A stretch of 64,000 nucleotides of DNA from JBCDAP01 sp038747915 (GTDB lineage Bacteria; Planctomycetota; Phycisphaerae; Phycisphaerales; UBA1924): assembly GCA_038747915.1 (NCBI GenBank), contig JBCDJJ010000006.1, positions 14,298 to 78,297 on the forward strand, in the 5' to 3' direction. How positions within the stretch are numbered: the first letter of the stretch is position 1; every line of letters begins with the position of its first letter. A program made the position numbers and the translations under genes. Positions 1 through 8,922 of the stretch are shown in pieces. Under the pieces are notes generated by a model. It made no database searches. It was not told the origin of the DNA and saw only the letters and a program-made list of their open reading frames with translations.

Positions 1-2156
1 GTGCCCGTATCGATCGCGGTGACTGTGCCGGCACCGGGGTCGGTGTAGTAGAGCGTGCCGGTCGTGTCATCGAGTGCGAGGTCGCCGATCTCCACGACGG
101 TGCTCGCGACGGTCTCGACGCCGGTGCCATCGAGGTTCGATCGCTCGATCGACATGGTGATCGGGTTCGACCAGTAGAGCTTCCCGGCGGTCGAGTCGGC
201 TGCGAGCTGGTCGTACGTGCGCGTGCCGCTTGGGATGTCGAGGTCTTCGTCGAAGATAGCGGCGCTGTTCGCGCCGTCCGCATCGGAGGTCCAGAGTTCG
301 CCGAGGGCGCGGTCGCTCCAGTAGAGGGATGTTCCGTCGGTCGCGAGGTCGGAGATATCGCCGATGGTGGCATCGCCATCGAGCGGTGATCCGCCCGCGA
401 CGAGCGGTTCGAGATTCGATCCGTCGAGTTCGGTCCTCCGGATCGGGCCGGGGCCGTCGGGGAGTGTGTTGTGATAGAGGAAGTCGGTGCCCGCATCGTT
501 GATCGCGACGAGGCCGGGCTGAAGGAACTCCTCGGTGAGAAAGTCCCAGTCGGAGTCGGGCGGGGTGCTCACCGCGAGGGGCGCGAGGGGTGTCGATGTG
601 CCGAGGTCAAACCGCTCGATCGTGCCCGTCGCTGGGCTGACCCAGTGGAGTACGTTGCCAGCGACAACGAGGTGCGCCGGTGCCACCTCGTAGCGTGGGA
701 GTTCTTCGAGTGCATCGGAGACAGCGTTCGTGCGCTGACCGAGCGGGATCACCTGGTTCGTGGCGACACCGAGGATGTACGTGTCCGGTGTGCCATCGGG
801 GATGAGCGTTCCATCGAGGGTGGACTGGGGCACGCTGGGGGCCGCGTCGTCATTGCGGGCGACGATGTCGCGGAAGATGCCGTTGGCGTTGAAATTGAGC
901 GTATCGAAGAGGTACAGCGTGGTGTCGAAGGCGGCGCTGCCGACGGTGCTCGCGGAAAAGGTGGCGGGGTCGTCGATGAAGATGCGGTAGAGATCGACAT
1001 CGTGCGCATCGGCGAGTGCGCCGGTGATGGAAGTGATCGGTCCGGCGCCGATGGTGACGTTGGGGGTCGCTTGCGACTGCCCGGCATCGCCGATCTCGGC
1101 GAACGAGTTGACCGTCGGGTCGAGCACACCACGGAACGCGTACGAGCCGGAATCGGAGAGGTCGACGGGTTGACCGACGAGTGTGCCCCACGTGCCGCCG
1201 GTGGGTGTGGCATCGCCCTCGGCGACCAGAAGGGTGTCGTTGAGGTAGAGGCCGTCGTTGGTGGACGCGGTGGTGGCGCTGAAGAGCACGTTGCCGGTGT
1301 TGTCGATGCTCTGGGCGTGTGGCCCGGCACCGATGGTCACGAACATGTCGGGCCCCGCGCCGACCGGACCACCCTCGGCCGCCACGAGGCTCACGCCGAG
1401 CGGCCCGCTCGCATCAAAGTCGACGAGGAGCAGGGCACGCTTCAGCACGCTCAGCTCGTCGAGCACCGCGCTCACGAGCATCTGCCCGGCATCGTTGATC
1501 TGAATGAAGGTTGCGGTGTCGACCGACGCGATGGTGGTCGATGCGTCGAGCCCGACGGGTACGAAGGGAAGGGGCTCCCCGGCGAGCAGCAGGGGTGTCT
1601 CGGGTGCGATGAAGATGCCCGAGACGGCGGCTGCGGCGGTGCCGCCCGGCGCAAACGGGCTGACCTCGAGCGACATGGCGACGACGATGGTGCCCGCATC
1701 GTCCACATCGACCGAGAAGATGTCGGTCATCACGTGGTCGCCGCAGGGGACATCGTTCACGCAGTCCAGGGAGTTAAAGAAGAACTCGTCGTCGGCGGCG
1801 ATCACCGCGGGAAGGGCTGGCGGGGTGTTCGGGAGCGTCAGGCCGAGCGAACTGAGCAGAAGGGCATCGTTGTTCCCGGAGATGGCGACCTCGACGTGGG
1901 CGAGGGTGTTGCCGGTCTCATTGGTGTGCACCGCGAGGACGCCGGGCGAGAAGGGCGAGCCGAAGACCGACGATACGAAGCCGAAAAACCCCGCAGCCCC
2001 GCCAACGGGCGTCCGGGCACTAAAGAGGAACTCCGTGCTGGTCGGCGTCAGCGTTTGGGTGTGGGCGGGCCCCGCGCCGGTGAGCAGACCGACGATGATC
2101 ATCGCCTGGAGAACCGATTCGGTTCGCGTTCGATTCTCACGACTGACGCACGTCAT
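1..2156 (-). CDS. Large secreted protein with choice-of-anchor-type and YWTD-like repeats (3' end outside window)
   Basis: The minus-strand frame is open from an ATG at 2156 to the window edge (718 codons, C-terminus missing). An in-frame ATG at 2102 gives a shorter start placing a hydrophobic signal peptide (MIIVGLLTGAG) at the very N-terminus. The N-terminal half holds degenerate repeats with NDAG and NTGNVLFSAT patterns, as in planctomycete choice-of-anchor repeat proteins. Around residue 390 there is a pre-peptidase-like stretch (DVDLYRIFIDDP). The last part carries at least three YWTD-propeller-like repeats with LYWSDRALGELW, LYWSNPITMSIE and LYYTDPGAGTV. It is probably an exported surface protein. 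No catalytic motif is visible and the function is unknown. The opposite-strand reading over the same span is a GC-rich shadow. Confidence 0.8.
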   Translation of the reverse strand, partial: MTCVSRENRTRTESVLQAMIIVGLLTGAGPAHTQTLTPTSTEFLFSARTPVGGAAGFFGFVSSVFGSPFSPGVLAVHTNETGNTLAHVEVAISGNNDALLLSSLGLTLPNTPPALPAVIAADDEFFFNSLDCVNDVPCGDHVMTDIFSVDVDDAGTIVVAMSLEVSPFAPGGTAAAAVSGIFIAPETPLLLAGEPLPFVPVGLDASTTIASVDTATFIQINDAGQMLVSAVLDELSVLKRALLLVDFDASGPLGVSLVAAEGGPVGAGPDMFVTIGAGPHAQSIDNTGNVLFSATTASTNDGLYLNDTLLVAEGDATPTGGTWGTLVGQPVDLSDSGSYAFRGVLDPTVNSFAEIGDAGQSQATPNVTIGAGPITSITGALADAHDVDLYRIFIDDPATFSASTVGSAAFDTTLYLFDTLNFNANGIFRDIVARNDDAAPSVPQSTLDGTLIPDGTPDTYILGVATNQVIPLGQRTNAVSDALEELPRYEVAPAHLVVAGNVLHWVSPATGTIERFDLGTSTPLAPLAVSTPPDSDWDFLTEEFLQPGLVAINDAGTDFLYHNTLPDGPGPIRRTELDGSNLEPLVAGGSPLDGDATIGDISDLATDGTSLYWSDRALGELWTSDADGANSAAIFDEDLDIPSGTRTYDQLAADSTAGKLYWSNPITMSIERSNLDGTGVETVASTVVEIGDLALDDTTGTLYYTDPGAGTVTAIDTG

Positions 2157-2476
2157 GTCGAAGCCCCCACTTCACATTCAGGCGTTGAATACGCTTGATA
2201 ACGAAGAATATTCAGAATAAAGCAAGACGCAGCCGCATCCGCTGCACATTTACTCGGCGCAACAGTACAACGAGTCTCAGACTGATTCAAGAACAATCCT
2301 TGACGGTCGGTTGAAATCATGTAGCTTCTGGGGGTCGGCACTCATCCGGCGGTGCGTGGGCATCGCGACGGGCCCAGGAGTGACTCCGGATCACGCGTCG
2401 GGCGAGCCCGGTGGCTCGCTCGTCCAGGCTCCGCTCCGACCTGCGAAAGGCCAGCGTGTCTCCGACACTTCCCGAG
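2157..2476. other. Divergent intergenic region
   Basis: This 320-base stretch lies between the divergent genes starting at 2156 and 2477. It is clearly more AT-rich than its surroundings around 2185-2235, as expected for promoters. No RNA gene, repeat or copy of the LacI-type palindrome was found in it. Confidence 0.6.
2300..2327 (+). promoter_or_regulatory. Candidate sigma70-type promoter for the 2477 operon
   Basis: TTGACG at 2300-2305 is followed after 16 bases by TAGCTT at 2322-2327, pointing toward the gene at 2477. The -35 box is good and the -10 box weak, so this is only a candidate. Confidence 0.3.
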
Positions 2477-3748
2477 ATGACGACCGACCGATCTCCCGGT
2501 GCGACGCAGCCCCCGCTCACCGAACGCGCGCTTCAACTCGCGAGCGATCTCAAGCAGGATCTTGATGTGCTCGTGGAGCACACGGTCGGGAGCGATGCTC
2601 GTCCGGCGTCGCTCGCGCGACATCTCAAGCTGGGCCAGAGCCTCTCGGCGCGCATCCTGCGGGCGACACGCGCCGACGATCCTGTTCGCGTGCTCGACGA
2701 GGTGCCGGCGCCGCACGGGCTCACCATGTTCCTCGCGGCCGCATCGGATGCTGGTGTCGATGGCGCGCTGACCGGTCGAGCTGCTGCGACGGTGATGCGG
2801 TTCGAACGTCTGATCGCCGAGTTCCCGACGGGTCGCGCCGGTTTGAACGCAGCGATGGCCGGATGGGATCCTGAGGCCCACGCCCGCGCGTGCAACACCG
2901 CGCAGCAGGCCATCTACCGCTCGATGAGCACGATGCTCGGTTTCCACGCTGAAACGATGGTGCATTCGTATTTCGTGTTCCCGAGTCAGGTCGATCCGGC
3001 GTACGCGGACCTCGGCATCTTGATGTTCAAGCTCGGTCTTCAGCGGCTCCGGCCGAGTTCGCGGATCACGCTGTTCGGGCACCGTGTGTCGGGTCCGGCG
3101 TCGGATGTGGGGTGGGTCGAGACGCTCGACGGCGATTACGCTCAGGACAACCTTCCGGGGTGCTTCCTTCCCGAGTTTTCGTCCCCGGATGGGATCGATC
3201 GGATCGAGCTGTTCCGGCGGCCCGACCTGCATCTCTTTACGCTGCCCACCGATGAGCCACCGCTCGGCGTGTCGCTCGATGTGTGCGGCGCGACGGTGCT
3301 CCGCAAGTCGTCGCCGCGCGTTGCGCAGGGTGACCAGAGGTGGCTGTGGGAGACAGTGGTGCCGAGGCTCCCGGCGAAGTCGATGCTGGTGGACGTGTTC
3401 GTGCATCGGGATCTGCTGCCCGCTCGGGGTGAGCCGAGGCTGACGCACTCGCTGCACGGCCTGAACCACGCCTCGGAGCGGCCGGATGATCCCGAGCTCG
3501 ATCTCGACCAGATGCAGCTGCCGCTCTCACTCGAGGCGTTCGAGCCGTCCGATCGACGGCTCAAGTTCACGGGCGTGCGGCAGTACGTACCCGCGGTGCA
3601 TCGGATGTGCGAGGCGATCGGCGCGAGCGTGGGTGCGTTCGCGGGGTACCGGCTGTCCGTTCGGTATCCGGCGCCGTTGATCAGTCACACGGTGTGGATC
3701 CCGCTCGACGACGGGGCGTCGAGCACGACGAAGTGGGGTGGGCCATGA
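2477..3748 (+). CDS. Hypothetical protein with possible N-terminal helix-turn-helix
   Basis: This gene encodes 423 residues of no family that I recognise. Residues about 10-60 are helical and include a segment (LARHLKLGQSLSARIL) that could be a winged-helix or HTH element. The rest is mixed alpha/beta with no signal peptide or membrane segment, so a cytoplasmic, perhaps regulatory, protein is likely. The ATG at 2477 is chosen because the 22 codons upstream look non-coding. The stop overlaps the next start as ATGA (3745-3748), so the pseudopilin-like gene downstream is translationally coupled and the two products probably act together. Confidence 0.65.
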   Translation: MTTDRSPGATQPPLTERALQLASDLKQDLDVLVEHTVGSDARPASLARHLKLGQSLSARILRATRADDPVRVLDEVPAPHGLTMFLAAASDAGVDGALTGRAAATVMRFERLIAEFPTGRAGLNAAMAGWDPEAHARACNTAQQAIYRSMSTMLGFHAETMVHSYFVFPSQVDPAYADLGILMFKLGLQRLRPSSRITLFGHRVSGPASDVGWVETLDGDYAQDNLPGCFLPEFSSPDGIDRIELFRRPDLHLFTLPTDEPPLGVSLDVCGATVLRKSSPRVAQGDQRWLWETVVPRLPAKSMLVDVFVHRDLLPARGEPRLTHSLHGLNHASERPDDPELDLDQMQLPLSLEAFEPSDRRLKFTGVRQYVPAVHRMCEAIGASVGAFAGYRLSVRYPAPLISHTVWIPLDDGASSTTKWGGP

Positions 3749-4788
3749 ACCGAAGCCGATATCGGGTCGCGGGGTGCGCGGCGTTCACGCTGATCGAGCT
3801 CCTGGTTGTTGTGGCGGTGATCGCGCTGCTGATCGGTCTGCTGCTGCCCACACTGGGGCGTGCGCGCGAGGCCGCTGCGGGAATCGGGTGCCTCAGCAAC
3901 CTGAAGCAGATGGGTCTCGCGGCGATCGCCTACGCCGAGGACAACGACGCAAGACTGTGGCGCGCACAGGACTGGGCGTTCCGCGGCGTGCTCGAGAACG
4001 GCGAGACGGCGACGAGCAACACGCAGCTTCGGACCTATCAGAAGGGTGTGATGTACCCGTATGTCGAGGACATCGAGTCGCTCGCGGGGTGCCCTTCGAA
4101 CAAGCGGGAGGCTGCGTTCGGTCAGTCCGAGAGCCGCTTCCGAGGGAGCAACGCCGAGATCGATGGCTACCGCACGGGCGAGCTCAACTGGGACTACGCC
4201 TTTTCGCATCGCGTCGAGGGTGCCAGACTCGTGATTGCAACACAATTCGGGTATGTCGAGGATCAGCAGTACGCGGCACTTCGCTCGACCGAGAGCGAGA
4301 ACATCACCCGGTTCTCCGGGCTCCCCGTCTTCGTCGAGGAGAGCACGATCTTCAACAACGGGCTGACAAGCGCGGACGACCCCGCGTTCGGCGCCTCATC
4401 GAACTTTGGTGGGCCGGTGAGCAACTCCGAGTACGGCTTGTGGGGTGGCTCGCGTCCGGGCAGCTCGGGTGAGTTGCCCGGCGACCAGGTCACCACGCGC
4501 CACAACGGGGCCGGCAACTTCATGTTCCTCCAGGGGCACGCCGAGACCAAGGCGATGCCACAGGAAGCCGGGGAGACCATCGCGGCCGATGGCGACTTCG
4601 ACGCGGACAGCGTGTACGTGACCGGCGTGATCAACGCGGCGGATGGCACACGCGGGTGGGTCAACATGGAGCAGCACAAAGCCCGGTGGGAGAGCGATCC
4701 GGAAACCACCCTGTCGGTCTACCGGTATGGATGGATTAATCAGCCGTGTGCTCGGTGCTCGACGCCGTCTTCCCAGTTCGGATTCTGA
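3745..4788 (+). CDS. Prepilin-type pseudopilin-like protein (H-X9-DG family variant)
   Basis: The 347-residue protein starts with a short basic leader followed by the type IV prepilin signature FTLIELLVVVAVIALLIGLL, so it should be cleaved by a prepilin peptidase and anchored through its N-terminal helix. Near residue 255 it has H-X9-QG (HNGAGNFMFLQGH), a variant of the H-X9-DG motif of planctomycete prepilin-like proteins, with Q replacing D. The ATG at 3745 overlaps the previous stop. Planctomycetes encode many such proteins; whether they form pseudopili or act as surface-anchored proteins is not known. A reading upstream of 3745 belongs to the preceding gene. Confidence 0.85.
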   Translation: MNRSRYRVAGCAAFTLIELLVVVAVIALLIGLLLPTLGRAREAAAGIGCLSNLKQMGLAAIAYAEDNDARLWRAQDWAFRGVLENGETATSNTQLRTYQKGVMYPYVEDIESLAGCPSNKREAAFGQSESRFRGSNAEIDGYRTGELNWDYAFSHRVEGARLVIATQFGYVEDQQYAALRSTESENITRFSGLPVFVEESTIFNNGLTSADDPAFGASSNFGGPVSNSEYGLWGGSRPGSSGELPGDQVTTRHNGAGNFMFLQGHAETKAMPQEAGETIAADGDFDADSVYVTGVINAADGTRGWVNMEQHKARWESDPETTLSVYRYGWINQPCARCSTPSSQFGF

Positions 4789-4836
4789 ATCTGCGCACAC
4801 TCGGATCGTATCGCTCGACTCACTTTGGAGACGCTG

Positions 4837-6186
4837 ATGAACCCTCGCTCGCTTGCTGTTGCTGCCCTCGCCACACTGTGTACGACGGTAGCGGCGAACC
4901 CGTTCGCGCCGGCGTCCGCGACGCTCACTTCGGAGCCGACCAAGATCATCGACAGCACCGCGGCGATCACCGCGGGTGGCGAGGCGATGGAGGCGATCGG
5001 TCGTCTGGGCTTCTCGCTCGGCACGATGCGGTACGTGCCGACGAGGATCGAGCTCACGACCGAGAAGCCGGCGATCGTCGCGATCGAGCCCGACTACGAG
5101 GGAGAGGTCCGCTACGGGCTCGTGCAACTCGGCGCCGGTGGCGTACAGGCCTTCCCGCTTGTCCTCGACACCACCGAGCACGACTGCCGTCTCTACATCG
5201 ACACCAACGGGAATGGTGACCTGACCGACGACGGCGACGGCTCGTGGCCGAACCGGCGCGAGTCGGAGGGAAGCCTGCCTTCCTTTAGCGGGGCGTACGC
5301 GTTCCACGTGTCCTATGACGACACCGAAGAACCACTCCCGTTCGGTCTGAATTTCTATCACCGACTCGGCGACGAGTCCGTCATGATGTATCGTGCCGGC
5401 GCGATGGTCGGTGAGATCACCATCGCGGGTGAGACGATGCCTGTTGCGCTGGTCGATCAGAGTAACACCGGGGATTACTCGACCGGGTTCAGCCTCGACG
5501 GTGGGTATGGACCGTCGAACCGAAGCGACTATTCGGTGGTGATCATCCTGAACGGTCGGTCCTTCGATGCCCGCGGCAGCTTCGAGTACGAGGGGGTGAA
5601 CTACATCGCCCGCTCCGTGTCCGACGGCGCGCGCATCATCGTCGAGCCAACGCCACGGATCATTCCGCTGCCCGAGCGGCTTGAAGCGCGCCGTGAGACG
5701 GCGGAGCGCACCATGCTTGCTGCGGGCGACGAGATTCCTGAGTTCGAGGCGGTGCTGGCGAGCGGTGAGCCACTCGATCTTCATGAGATGATCGGCGAGA
5801 GAGTGATCGTGCTCGACCTGTGGGCGACCTGGTGCGGGCCGTGCAAGGTCGGGATGGAGCACCTCGCGGCGCTCGAACCCCGGCTCGATGACGGCGAGGT
5901 GGTTATCGTCGCGTTGAATGTGCAGGACACGCAGCGTGCCTTCGATACCTTCGTTGACGCCAAGCAGGACGAGTACGATTTCGTCTTCGCCCGCGATCCG
6001 ATCGGTCGCGACCGGGACATGAGCATCGCTGGCCGGATTTTCGGCGTCCGTGGCATCCCGGCTACCTTCATCATCGGTCTCGACGGGACGGTGACCTCCG
6101 CCATCAGCGGCGCCAGCGCCGAGGACACACGGGTCGAAGAGGCACTGCGTGACCTTGGTGTGACGATCGCTGACGCGGTGAACTGA
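4837..6186 (+). CDS. Secreted TlpA/ResA-like thioredoxin-fold protein
   Basis: This is a 449-residue protein with a Sec signal peptide (MNPRSLAVAALATLCTTVAA). Residues about 30-285 form a beta-rich domain of unknown type with an EF-hand-like loop (DTNGNGDLTDDGDG) near residue 122. Residues about 295-449 are a thioredoxin/AhpC-TSA-like domain with the active site WCGPC (Cys333 and Cys336) and a cis-Pro region (GIPATFIIG). It probably acts in extracytoplasmic thiol-disulfide exchange. The ATG at 4837 has GGAG 8 bases upstream; an in-frame TTG at 4825 is less likely. It stands alone between a pseudopilin-like gene and a GH3 gene. Confidence 0.85.
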   Translation: MNPRSLAVAALATLCTTVAANPFAPASATLTSEPTKIIDSTAAITAGGEAMEAIGRLGFSLGTMRYVPTRIELTTEKPAIVAIEPDYEGEVRYGLVQLGAGGVQAFPLVLDTTEHDCRLYIDTNGNGDLTDDGDGSWPNRRESEGSLPSFSGAYAFHVSYDDTEEPLPFGLNFYHRLGDESVMMYRAGAMVGEITIAGETMPVALVDQSNTGDYSTGFSLDGGYGPSNRSDYSVVIILNGRSFDARGSFEYEGVNYIARSVSDGARIIVEPTPRIIPLPERLEARRETAERTMLAAGDEIPEFEAVLASGEPLDLHEMIGERVIVLDLWATWCGPCKVGMEHLAALEPRLDDGEVVIVALNVQDTQRAFDTFVDAKQDEYDFVFARDPIGRDRDMSIAGRIFGVRGIPATFIIGLDGTVTSAISGASAEDTRVEEALRDLGVTIADAVN

Positions 6187-6631
6187 TTCAGCCGGCCGCT
6201 CACCACGGGCTGCTGGGGCGACCGACGTGACCTGCTTGCCGTGTGATACACGGGGGTACGTGAGAGCCACTGCGTGCATACCACGCCGCTTAGGGTGGGT
6301 GAACGCGATCACTCGTGCCCATCGACGGTTACGGGCAGACTGCTCGATGCCATGGTGCGCGGCCTGTTGCTTGAAGACCGGGGCTGCCTCGCACACACCG
6401 CGGGTGCTGTAGGGTCCTATGGACCGTGACGCACTGCCTGCCATCATCCTCGTCATCTACCGCCTCAGAAGTGATTTCTTGTATGCGAACGGTTGCGTCA
6501 CGGCGCGGTATCGCCCACGGTCTCCTGGCAGTCGCACGAGTATCGTCCGGCGAGTGATTCTTGGAACCCCGTGGTATGAGAGATCTCGGCAGCAGCTCCG
6601 GTGCGAGCGGTCGTGACAAGGAAGGTTTGAA
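6187..6631. other. Intergenic region upstream of the GH3 gene
   Basis: No convincing gene is visible in these 445 bases. A small perfect inverted repeat, GGTCC-TAT-GGACC, lies at 6413-6425 and could be an operator or chance. The 14-base palindrome found elsewhere in the window is absent. A strong Shine-Dalgarno (AAGGAAGG, 6619-6626) precedes the GH3 start. Confidence 0.5.
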
Positions 6632-8890
6632 GTGAGCACATCACATATGGAGTCGACCGGCGAACGAGACCGACTCGTTCGGCCGCAGCCGCCACCGTTT
6701 TTCGGTCATGCCGCTATTGAGCAACGGGTGTCCGACCTGCTTGCGCGGATGACACTGGAAGAGAAGGTCGGGCAACTTGTGCAGTTCTCGAGTGGTGGAG
6801 CGACCGGGCCGGACAATGTCGAGGTCAACGAGCGAGAGCTGGCTGCCCAGGGATTCATCGGATCGATCCTCAACACGAGCGGGGCCGATGACATCAATCC
6901 GATCCAGCGCTGCGCTGTTGAAGACTCGCGGCTTGGGATTCCCATCTTGTTCGCGCTCGACGTGATCCACGGGTACAGGACGATTTTCCCCGTCCCACTT
7001 GGGCTGTCTGCGACTTGGGATCTCGAACTGATCGAGCGGTGCGCGCGGATGTCGGCCGTGGAGGCGGCATCGGAGGGGATCCGATGGAACTTCTCACCCA
7101 TGGTGGATGTGAGCCACGATGCGCGGTGGGGCCGCATCATGGAGTCTGGGGGCGAGGATACGCTCCTCAACGAGGCGGTCGCAGCGGCATTCGTCCGCGG
7201 CTACCAGGGCGACGACCTCTCCGAGCCGACCAGCATGCTCGCGTGCGCGAAGCATCTCGCGGGGTACGGCGCACCGATCGGCGGCCGGGATTACGACTCG
7301 GTCGAGCTGTCGGAACGAACACTGCGTGATACCTACCTCCCACCCTTCAAGGCGGCGCTCGACGCGGGGTGCGCCACGATGATGAGCGGGTTTCACACGG
7401 TCGCCGGCGTTCCCTCCACCGCCAACCGACACATACTCCGAGACATCCTTCGCGACGAATGGGGATTTCAGGGGATTGTGGTGAGCGACTGGAACTCGAT
7501 CGGTGAGTTGGTCACTCATGGCGTCGCGATCGACGGTCGCACCGCGGCGCTCAAGGCGTTTTCGGCCGGCGTTGACGTCGACATGCAGGCTAACCTCTAC
7601 GTCACCCAACTGGCTGATCTTGTTCGTGCCGGCGAGATCGCTGAGGATGTGCTGAACGACGCGGTGCGCCGCATGCTCCGGCTTAAGTGTGCGCTCGGGC
7701 TCTTTGAGCGGCCGTATGTCGATGCTGGGGCGAGCTCATCGACGATCCTCACGCCCGCCCATCGCGCGGTCGCTCGGCAAGCAGCCGAGCGGTCGTTCGT
7801 GCTGCTCCAGAATCAGGCACTCGCGAGTGGTCGCCCCGCACTCCCCATCGATACAGCAACGACGACCGTCGCGCTCATCGGTCCGTACGCGCGTTCGCAC
7901 CACGGGCTCCTCGGCGGGTGGGTCATGCGGGGCAGGGACGAGGACACCGCGCCGATCGCCCCGGCGCTCGGTGAACGCCTGGGTGAGAACCTGCTGATCG
8001 CGGACGGCTGTGGTTTCGAGCGCGACGAGCGTGACGCGGCGTCGATACAAGAGGCTGTCGAGGTTGCTCGGCGCGCCGATGTGGCCGTGTTGGTGCTGGG
8101 CGAGCGGTGGGACATGAGCGGCGAGGCTCGTTCGCGCACGCGGCTCGACCTTCCCGGCGGTCAGCAGGAGCTACTCAAGGCCGTCGCGGCGACCCGAACG
8201 CCGGTGGTCCTGGTGGTGTTTACCGGTCGCCCGCTGGTCCTGACACGTGAGGCGGAGGATGCGTCGTCGATGCTACTCGCCTGGTTCCCCGGCACTGAGG
8301 CCGGTCCGGCACTCGCGCGCGTGCTTTGTGGTGAGGTCAGCCCGTCTGGTCGACTTACCGCGAGCTTCCCGAGGCATGTCGGCCAGATGCCGATGCCGTA
8401 CAGCATGCTGAGCACCGGCCGCCCGGTGGACAGCGATACGGGCGCGCACGCGATGGTGGTCGGGTATCGAGATGAGGCTCGTGCCTCGCTCTTTCCCTTT
8501 GGATTCGGCCTGAGCTACACCGCGTTCGAGTATTCGACTACTGCTGTGAGCGCCGACGCACTCTCGGCGCGCGACCTCGACGATGGTGCGATGCTCGGTG
8601 TCAGTGCGACGATTACCAATACCGGCTCACGACCCGGAACAGAGACCGCCCAGCTGTACGTGGAGCACCGCGGCGGGTCGGTGGCTCGGCCTACCCGGCT
8701 GCTCAAGGGGTTCCGTCGTGTTCACCTCGACACCGGCGAGGAGTGCCGAGTCGAGTTCACGCTGTCCGCGGCGGATCTTCGCTATACGGGCGAGGGAGTG
8801 CGTGAGGTCTGTGAGCCGGGTGTGCTCAGCGCGGTTATCGCGCCACACGCTGCCGACGGGACACCCGTTTCGGTCCAGATCACGACATAG
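6632..8890 (+). CDS. bglX: Glycoside hydrolase family 3 (beta-glucosidase-type)
   Basis: This 752-residue enzyme has the full GH3 layout: an N-terminal TIM barrel (about 30-350), an alpha/beta sandwich (about 385-600) and a C-terminal fibronectin-III-like domain (about 650-750). The nucleophile region reads GIVVSDWNSIGEL with Asp286; KHLAGYG and GRD (about 207-220) are the usual substrate-binding motifs. GH3 enzymes of this type release terminal beta-linked sugars. There is no signal peptide, so it should act in the cytoplasm on imported oligosaccharides. The GTG at 6632 is preferred because of the AAGGAAGG box; an ATG at 6647 is the alternative. The symbol marks similarity to the BglX type, not proven orthology. 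Confidence 0.9.
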   Translation: MSTSHMESTGERDRLVRPQPPPFFGHAAIEQRVSDLLARMTLEEKVGQLVQFSSGGATGPDNVEVNERELAAQGFIGSILNTSGADDINPIQRCAVEDSRLGIPILFALDVIHGYRTIFPVPLGLSATWDLELIERCARMSAVEAASEGIRWNFSPMVDVSHDARWGRIMESGGEDTLLNEAVAAAFVRGYQGDDLSEPTSMLACAKHLAGYGAPIGGRDYDSVELSERTLRDTYLPPFKAALDAGCATMMSGFHTVAGVPSTANRHILRDILRDEWGFQGIVVSDWNSIGELVTHGVAIDGRTAALKAFSAGVDVDMQANLYVTQLADLVRAGEIAEDVLNDAVRRMLRLKCALGLFERPYVDAGASSSTILTPAHRAVARQAAERSFVLLQNQALASGRPALPIDTATTTVALIGPYARSHHGLLGGWVMRGRDEDTAPIAPALGERLGENLLIADGCGFERDERDAASIQEAVEVARRADVAVLVLGERWDMSGEARSRTRLDLPGGQQELLKAVAATRTPVVLVVFTGRPLVLTREAEDASSMLLAWFPGTEAGPALARVLCGEVSPSGRLTASFPRHVGQMPMPYSMLSTGRPVDSDTGAHAMVVGYRDEARASLFPFGFGLSYTAFEYSTTAVSADALSARDLDDGAMLGVSATITNTGSRPGTETAQLYVEHRGGSVARPTRLLKGFRRVHLDTGEECRVEFTLSAADLRYTGEGVREVCEPGVLSAVIAPHAADGTPVSVQITT

Positions 8891-8922
8891 GGCATCGGCG
8901 GCCGTCACGGAACACGTGGCAT

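Noticed and set aside
471..2198. A 575-codon plus-strand frame at the left end
   Set aside because: It mirrors the minus-strand secreted protein, which has a signal peptide and clear YWTD-like repeats running to the window edge.
6413..6425. GGTCC-TAT-GGACC as an operator of the GH3 gene
   Set aside because: Single occurrence, short arms and more than 200 bases from the start codon; left only as a note.
4396..6456. A 686-codon minus-strand frame
   Set aside because: It covers the thioredoxin-fold gene with its WCGPC motif and shows no domain of its own.
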